A stretch of 43,286 nt of DNA from Acidobacteriota bacterium (GTDB lineage: Bacteria; Actinomycetota; Acidimicrobiia; Acidimicrobiales; Ilumatobacteraceae), in the NCBI GenBank assembly GCA_018969685.1, contig JAGWXX010000007.1, forward strand, positions 1 to 43,286, written 5' to 3'. Numbering within the stretch: the first letter of the stretch is position 1; the number at the start of each line of letters is the position of its first letter. Shown here piece after piece: positions 40,204-43,286 of the stretch. The notes beneath the pieces were generated by a model that was not told the origin of the DNA, did not search any database, and saw nothing but the letters and a program-made list of their open reading frames with translations. Both the position numbers and the translations under genes were made by a program.

Positions 40204-41163
40204 CTACCCGCGCGGACCGCGGTACGGGCGGATGCCGTCTGCCGGCACGGTGCCCAGCCTGCCCTGCTGGAAGTCGTCGAACGCCTGCTGCAGCTCGGCG
40301 CGCGTGTTCATCACGAACGGCCCGTACGCCGCGACGGGCTCGCCGATCGGCTGTCCGCCGAGCAGCAGCACGTCGAGCGCCTCGGACTGCGAGGCGCGCA
40401 ACGTGAGGGCGTCGCCGTCGACGAGCACCGCCAGCTGGCCGGTGCGGATCGGGGCGGCGTCGGCACCCGCCGAACCGCTGCCCGACAGCGCGTAGGCGAG
40501 CGCATTGAAGCCGGCCGGCCACGGCAGCGTCACCTGCGCCGACGGCGACACGGTGACGTGCGCGACGACGATCGGCGTGTGGGTCGAGCCGGGGCCGCGG
40601 AGACCACCCAGGTCGCCCGCGATGAGCCGCACCAGCGCGCCGCCGTCGGCGCTGGACGCGAGCGAGACCACGCGGGCCTCGAGGTTCTGGTACGCGGGCT
40701 CGATCATCTTCGAGCGGCCGGGGAGGTTCACCCACAGCTGGACGCCGTGGAAGAGCCCGCCGCGGACGACGAGATCCTCGGGCGGCGTCTCGATGTGCAG
40801 GATGCCCCGGCCCGCCGTCATCCACTGCGTCGCACCGTCGGCGATGACGCCCCCGCCTCCGTGGCTGTCCTGGTGCACGAACGTGCCATCCATGATGTAC
40901 GTGACGGTCTCGAATCCGCGGTGCGGGTGCCAGTCGGTGCCACGCGGCTCGTACGGCGCGTAGTGCACCTCGCCCATCTGGTCCATGTGGATGAACGGAT
41001 CGAGGTCGGCGAGGCCGACCCCGGCGAAGGCGCGGCGCACCGGGAATCCCTCCCCTTCGTGGCCCGACGGGGCGGTGGTCACCGAGCGCACGCGGCGGTC
41101 GCGACTGTCGAGCGGGGCGACGATCCTCGGCAGCGTCGCGGTGTCGGCGGTGACGGCGGGCAT
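40204..41163 (-). CDS. Pirin-family protein
   Basis: A 319-residue bicupin of the pirin family. The N-terminal cupin has the metal-binding HPHRGFETVTYIMDGTFVHQDS, with His, His and Glu, and DGATQWMTAGRGILHIETPP with a further His. The C-terminal cupin follows (FNALAYALSGSG ...). Bacterial pirins act as quercetinases or as modulators of metabolic enzymes and redox responses. The ATG at 41163 is used because an AGAGGA Shine-Dalgarno lies about six bases upstream; the open frame continues upstream without support. A palindromic operator candidate overlaps its promoter. Confidence 0.92.
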   Translation of the reverse strand: MPAVTADTATLPRIVAPLDSRDRRVRSVTTAPSGHEGEGFPVRRAFAGVGLADLDPFIHMDQMGEVHYAPYEPRGTDWHPHRGFETVTYIMDGTFVHQDSHGGGGVIADGATQWMTAGRGILHIETPPEDLVVRGGLFHGVQLWVNLPGRSKMIEPAYQNLEARVVSLASSADGGALVRLIAGDLGGLRGPGSTHTPIVVAHVTVSPSAQVTLPWPAGFNALAYALSGSGSAGADAAPIRTGQLAVLVDGDALTLRASQSEALDVLLLGGQPIGEPVAAYGPFVMNTRAELQQAFDDFQQGRLGTVPADGIRPYRGPRG

Positions 41164-41199
41164 GTTCGGTCCTCTCCGGCCGGCTCCGGCACCGACCGA

Positions 41200-41217
41200 T
41201 AGTTGAGTGCGCAACTA
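41200..41217. promoter_or_regulatory. Inverted-repeat operator candidate upstream of the pirin gene
   Basis: TAGTTGAGTGCGCAACTA has perfect six-base arms with a six-base centre and resembles MarR- or HxlR-type boxes. A minus-strand TACGGT (41217-41222) would be the -10, with initiation inside the repeat, so binding should repress the gene. No such regulator is encoded in the window. Confidence 0.55.
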
Positions 41218-41248
41218 CCGTACCGGCGGCGGACGAGCCGGCGCCACC

Positions 41249-41287
41249 CGGAGGGGCCGCCGCTTCGTGCAGCCGGCGGCCCCTCCG
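41249..41287 (-). terminator. Strong hairpin terminator after the 41303-41782 gene
   Basis: Fourteen perfect base pairs (41249-41262 with 41274-41287) close an 11-base loop, 16 bases beyond the stop of the small membrane protein. It separates that gene from the pirin promoter. A T tract is missing, as is common in GC-rich actinomycetes. Confidence 0.75.
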
Positions 41288-41302
41288 CGATCGGTGCCCG
41301 TG

Positions 41303-41782
41303 CTACTTCGCGGTGCGGCGGCGAAACGCTCCCGTGAGCTTCGTCGTGTCGGTGAGATCCGAGACCTTCCCGCCACCGGCAACGAAGGCGCTCAGCGCCC
41401 CCGCGAGGGTGAACAGCGTCGACACCGCCGACAGCCAGAGACCCGCGCCACGGCCGAGGTCGACGCCGGCCTCGTCCGGTCCGGTCAGCAGCAGCAGCCC
41501 CATCAGCAGCGCAGCCGCTCCCGACCCACCGAGCATGCCGAGCGTCCACGGCATGCCCTCGTCCTTGAGGGCGCCGAGGTCGCGCAGGACTGCGACGGCG
41601 GCGACGGCCACCACCAGCAGGAACGACAGCGTGCCGCGCGTCCAGTCGAACGCGTTGCCGGACGACACCGAGACGCCGAAGGCCTCGAACGTCGACCAGT
41701 CGACGAAGAGGCCGAAGACGACCATGCCGAGCGCCCCGACGACCATGAGCCATGTGTGGAAGGTGAGTTTCAGTGTGTTCAT
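41303..41782 (-). CDS. Four-helix membrane protein, function unknown
   Basis: A 159-residue integral membrane protein. I see four hydrophobic segments: about residues 9-27 (TWLMVVGALGMVVFGLFV), 48-66 (GTLSFLLVVAVAAVAVL), 80-100 (LGMLGGSGAAALLMGLLLL) and 112-137 (GLWLSAVSTLFTLAGALSAFVAG). The C-terminus is basic (TGAFRRRTAK). The topology resembles small DUF membrane proteins of actinomycetes with a conserved DW near the first loop (VDWSTFEAFGVSVSSGNAFDW), but I cannot assign a family. The ATG at 41782 has a TACGGT hexamer seven bases upstream and is divergent from the aldehyde dehydrogenase. Confidence 0.8.
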   Translation of the reverse strand: MNTLKLTFHTWLMVVGALGMVVFGLFVDWSTFEAFGVSVSSGNAFDWTRGTLSFLLVVAVAAVAVLRDLGALKDEGMPWTLGMLGGSGAAALLMGLLLLTGPDEAGVDLGRGAGLWLSAVSTLFTLAGALSAFVAGGGKVSDLTDTTKLTGAFRRRTAK

Positions 41783-41789
41783 GGGCGGG

Positions 41790-41795
41790 ACCGTA
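41790..41795 (-). promoter_or_regulatory. Candidate -10 hexamer for the four-helix membrane protein
   Basis: TACGGT on the minus strand, seven bases before ATG 41782. Confidence 0.5.
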
Positions 41796-41828
41796 CCGAC
41801 GCCGTTCCGGCGATTCGGGCGCCACTGG

Positions 41829-41834
41829 TACCGT
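41829..41834 (+). promoter_or_regulatory. Candidate -10 hexamer for the class-3 aldehyde dehydrogenase
   Basis: TACCGT, six bases before ATG 41841. It is 33 bases from the outward-facing hexamer at 41790-41795. Confidence 0.5.
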
Positions 41835-41840
41835 CCTGCC

Positions 41841-43250
41841 ATGACTTCCGTCCTCGATCCCGCATCCTCCGCCGCTCCTGCGGCGTCCCCGGCCGACACC
41901 GTCGCCGCGCTCCGCGCCACCTTCGAGCGCGGCGTCACCAGGCCGCTCGCGTGGCGCCGCAGCCAGTTGGAGCGGATGGTTGCGATGCTCGAGGAGCACG
42001 AGGACGAGTGGCTCGCCGCGCTCGCCGCCGACCTCGGCAAGCCGCGCATGGAGGGCTACGTCGCCGACATCGCCTTCGTCACCGGCGAGATCCGGCTGAT
42101 GCTGAAGAACCTGCGCAAGTGGAACCGCACCGAGCGCGTCCGCACCCCGCTCGTCAACCGACCCGGATCGTCGCGGCGGATCCCCGAGCCGCTCGGCACC
42201 GTGCTGGTGATCGCGCCGTGGAACTATCCCGTGCAGCTCCTGCTCGTGCCGGCCGCGGGGGCGGTCGCCGCAGGGAACACCGTCGTCATGAAGCCGTCCG
42301 AGGTGACCGCCGCGACGTCGGACCTGTTCGTGCGCCTCGCGCCCGCATACCTCGACCAGGACGCGATCCGCGTGGTCCCCGGCGGCGTGCCCGAGACGAC
42401 CGCCCTGCTCGAGCAGCGCTTCAACCACGTCTTCTTCACCGGCAGCACCGCCGTGGGGCGCGTCGTGATGGCCGCCGCCGCAAAGCACCTCACCCCCGTG
42501 ACGCTCGAGCTGGGCGGCAAGAGCCCCGTCATCGTCGACCGCTCCGCGAACCTCAAGGTCGCCGCACAGCGGATCGCCTGGGGCAAGTGGCTGAACGCCG
42601 GCCAGACGTGCGTGGCGCCGGACTACGTGCTCGTCGACCGCGCGGTCGAGCAGCAGCTGATCGACGAGCTGCGCCGCACGGTCGCGTCGTTCTACGGATC
42701 GGACCCGAAGACCAGCGCCGACTACGGACGGATCGTCTCGTCTCGCCACTTCGACCGGCTCGTCGCGCTCATGCGCGACGGGACGCCCGTGGTCGGTGGC
42801 GAGTCGGACGCGCAGTCCCGCTACATCGCGCCGACGGTGCTGACCGGCGTCGACCCCGGTTCGAGGATCATGTCGGAGGAGATCTTCGGCCCGCTGCTGC
42901 CGGTCTTCGGCATCGACGGCATCGACGAGGCCGTCGCGACCATCCGGTCGAGGCCGCACCCGCTGGCGCTGTACGTGTTCGCGGAGGACGGGCGCGTCGT
43001 CGACGACGTACTGGCTCGCACCACGGCCGGCGGCGTCACCGTGAACGGCACCGTGCTGCACCTGACCAATCCGCACCTGCCGCTCGGCGGCGTGGGCGAC
43101 AGCGGCATGGGCTACTACCACGGCAAGGAAAGCGTCCGGGTGTTCCAGCACCTCAAGCCGGTGCTGCGGCGCGGCACGCGGCTCGACCCGCCGATCGTCT
43201 ACCCGCCGTACTCGGAGCGGAAGATGAAGCTGCTCCGCAAGGCGCTCTAG
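41841..43250 (+). CDS. Class-3 aldehyde dehydrogenase (fatty-aldehyde type)
   Basis: A 469-residue ALDH3-family enzyme. Markers are VLVIAPWNYPVQLLLVPAAG and VVMKPSEVTAATS for cofactor binding, then FFTGSTAVGRVVM. The catalytic Glu is in TLELGGKSPVIVD and catalytic Cys in LNAGQTCVAPDYVLV. EEIFGPLLPV and NGTVLHLTNPHLPLGGVGDSGMG are ALDH3 features, and the C-terminus (YPPYSERKMKLLRKAL) is the basic, membrane-associating tail of the group. It likely oxidises medium- to long-chain or aromatic aldehydes. It lies at the right end of the window and is transcribed from its own promoter. Beyond 43250 only 36 bases remain, with nothing recognisable. Confidence 0.94.
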   Translation: MTSVLDPASSAAPAASPADTVAALRATFERGVTRPLAWRRSQLERMVAMLEEHEDEWLAALAADLGKPRMEGYVADIAFVTGEIRLMLKNLRKWNRTERVRTPLVNRPGSSRRIPEPLGTVLVIAPWNYPVQLLLVPAAGAVAAGNTVVMKPSEVTAATSDLFVRLAPAYLDQDAIRVVPGGVPETTALLEQRFNHVFFTGSTAVGRVVMAAAAKHLTPVTLELGGKSPVIVDRSANLKVAAQRIAWGKWLNAGQTCVAPDYVLVDRAVEQQLIDELRRTVASFYGSDPKTSADYGRIVSSRHFDRLVALMRDGTPVVGGESDAQSRYIAPTVLTGVDPGSRIMSEEIFGPLLPVFGIDGIDEAVATIRSRPHPLALYVFAEDGRVVDDVLARTTAGGVTVNGTVLHLTNPHLPLGGVGDSGMGYYHGKESVRVFQHLKPVLRRGTRLDPPIVYPPYSERKMKLLRKAL

Positions 43251-43286
43251 CGCCGCTCGGGGACTACGTCGGCCGATTCACCCAGA

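Noticed and set aside
1-43286. CRISPR arrays, tRNA or rRNA genes, insertion sequences and phage genes
   Set aside because: I looked for direct repeats with spacers, cloverleaf-like segments and transposase or integrase motifs and saw none. Composition and gene density are uniform.

Overview
The window is GC-rich chromosomal DNA from an actinomycete, most probably class Acidimicrobiia. The evidence is two WhiB-type iron-sulfur regulators, a SenX3/RegX3-like phosphate sensor pair, a DUF2342 metalloprotease, a deazaflavin (F420)-type oxidoreductase, an HPSEL-tagged degenerate HtrA-like protein, and many GTG starts. Class-level assignment is inference from gene content. I find 45 protein-coding genes on both strands, packed at almost full density. 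I see no RNA gene, insertion sequence, prophage or CRISPR array, and no gene-free stretch above about 210 bases.

Layout. 1-3865 (minus): alpha/beta hydrolase, lgt, gatC, gatA and the start of gatB. 3980-10004 (plus): M48 peptidase and apolipoprotein N-acyltransferase, then an operon of GT4 glycosyltransferase, methyltransferase and alpha/alpha-toroid protein, then a RutE-like nitroreductase. 10001-13235: a methyltransferase and tesB, then the minus operon moaE, a 65-residue membrane protein and mreB. 13300-15286 (plus): degenerate S1C protease-like protein and DUF2342 metalloprotease. 15288-22026: a phosphate/polyphosphate region. Here orf94-ppk1 and phoU-histidine kinase-response regulator run left, and whiB-ppx runs right from a 46-base divergent promoter region. 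22069-27086: tatA, a formiminotransferase-like gene, whiB2, and a VWA protein with its MoxR ATPase. 27145-31419 (plus): SDR, then an ABC ATPase and FtsX-type permease. 31438-33256: atypical Fpg/Nei protein, a small unknown, DUF4916/NUDIX. 33321-43250: aldehyde dehydrogenase, two tandem MFS paralogues, acyl-CoA dehydrogenase, deazaflavin oxidoreductase, a membrane protein with a barrel-like domain, pirin, a small membrane protein and a class-3 aldehyde dehydrogenase.

Themes. Lipoprotein maturation (Lgt and Lnt) lies in two adjacent divergent units. Polyphosphate synthesis and breakdown are transcribed back-to-back next to the phosphate-sensing genes. Fatty-acyl and aldehyde metabolism dominates the right end.

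A TAnnnT hexamer ends 6-8 bases before the start codon of 19 genes, on both strands. This strongly suggests widespread leaderless transcription, and I used it to choose starts. The most unusual protein-level signals are an Lnt whose catalytic cysteine is replaced by serine and an Fpg/Nei-family protein without the N-terminal Pro-Glu dyad. Also notable are a mreB paired with a tiny membrane protein rather than mreCD, and a conserved-looking three-gene operon of unknown product.
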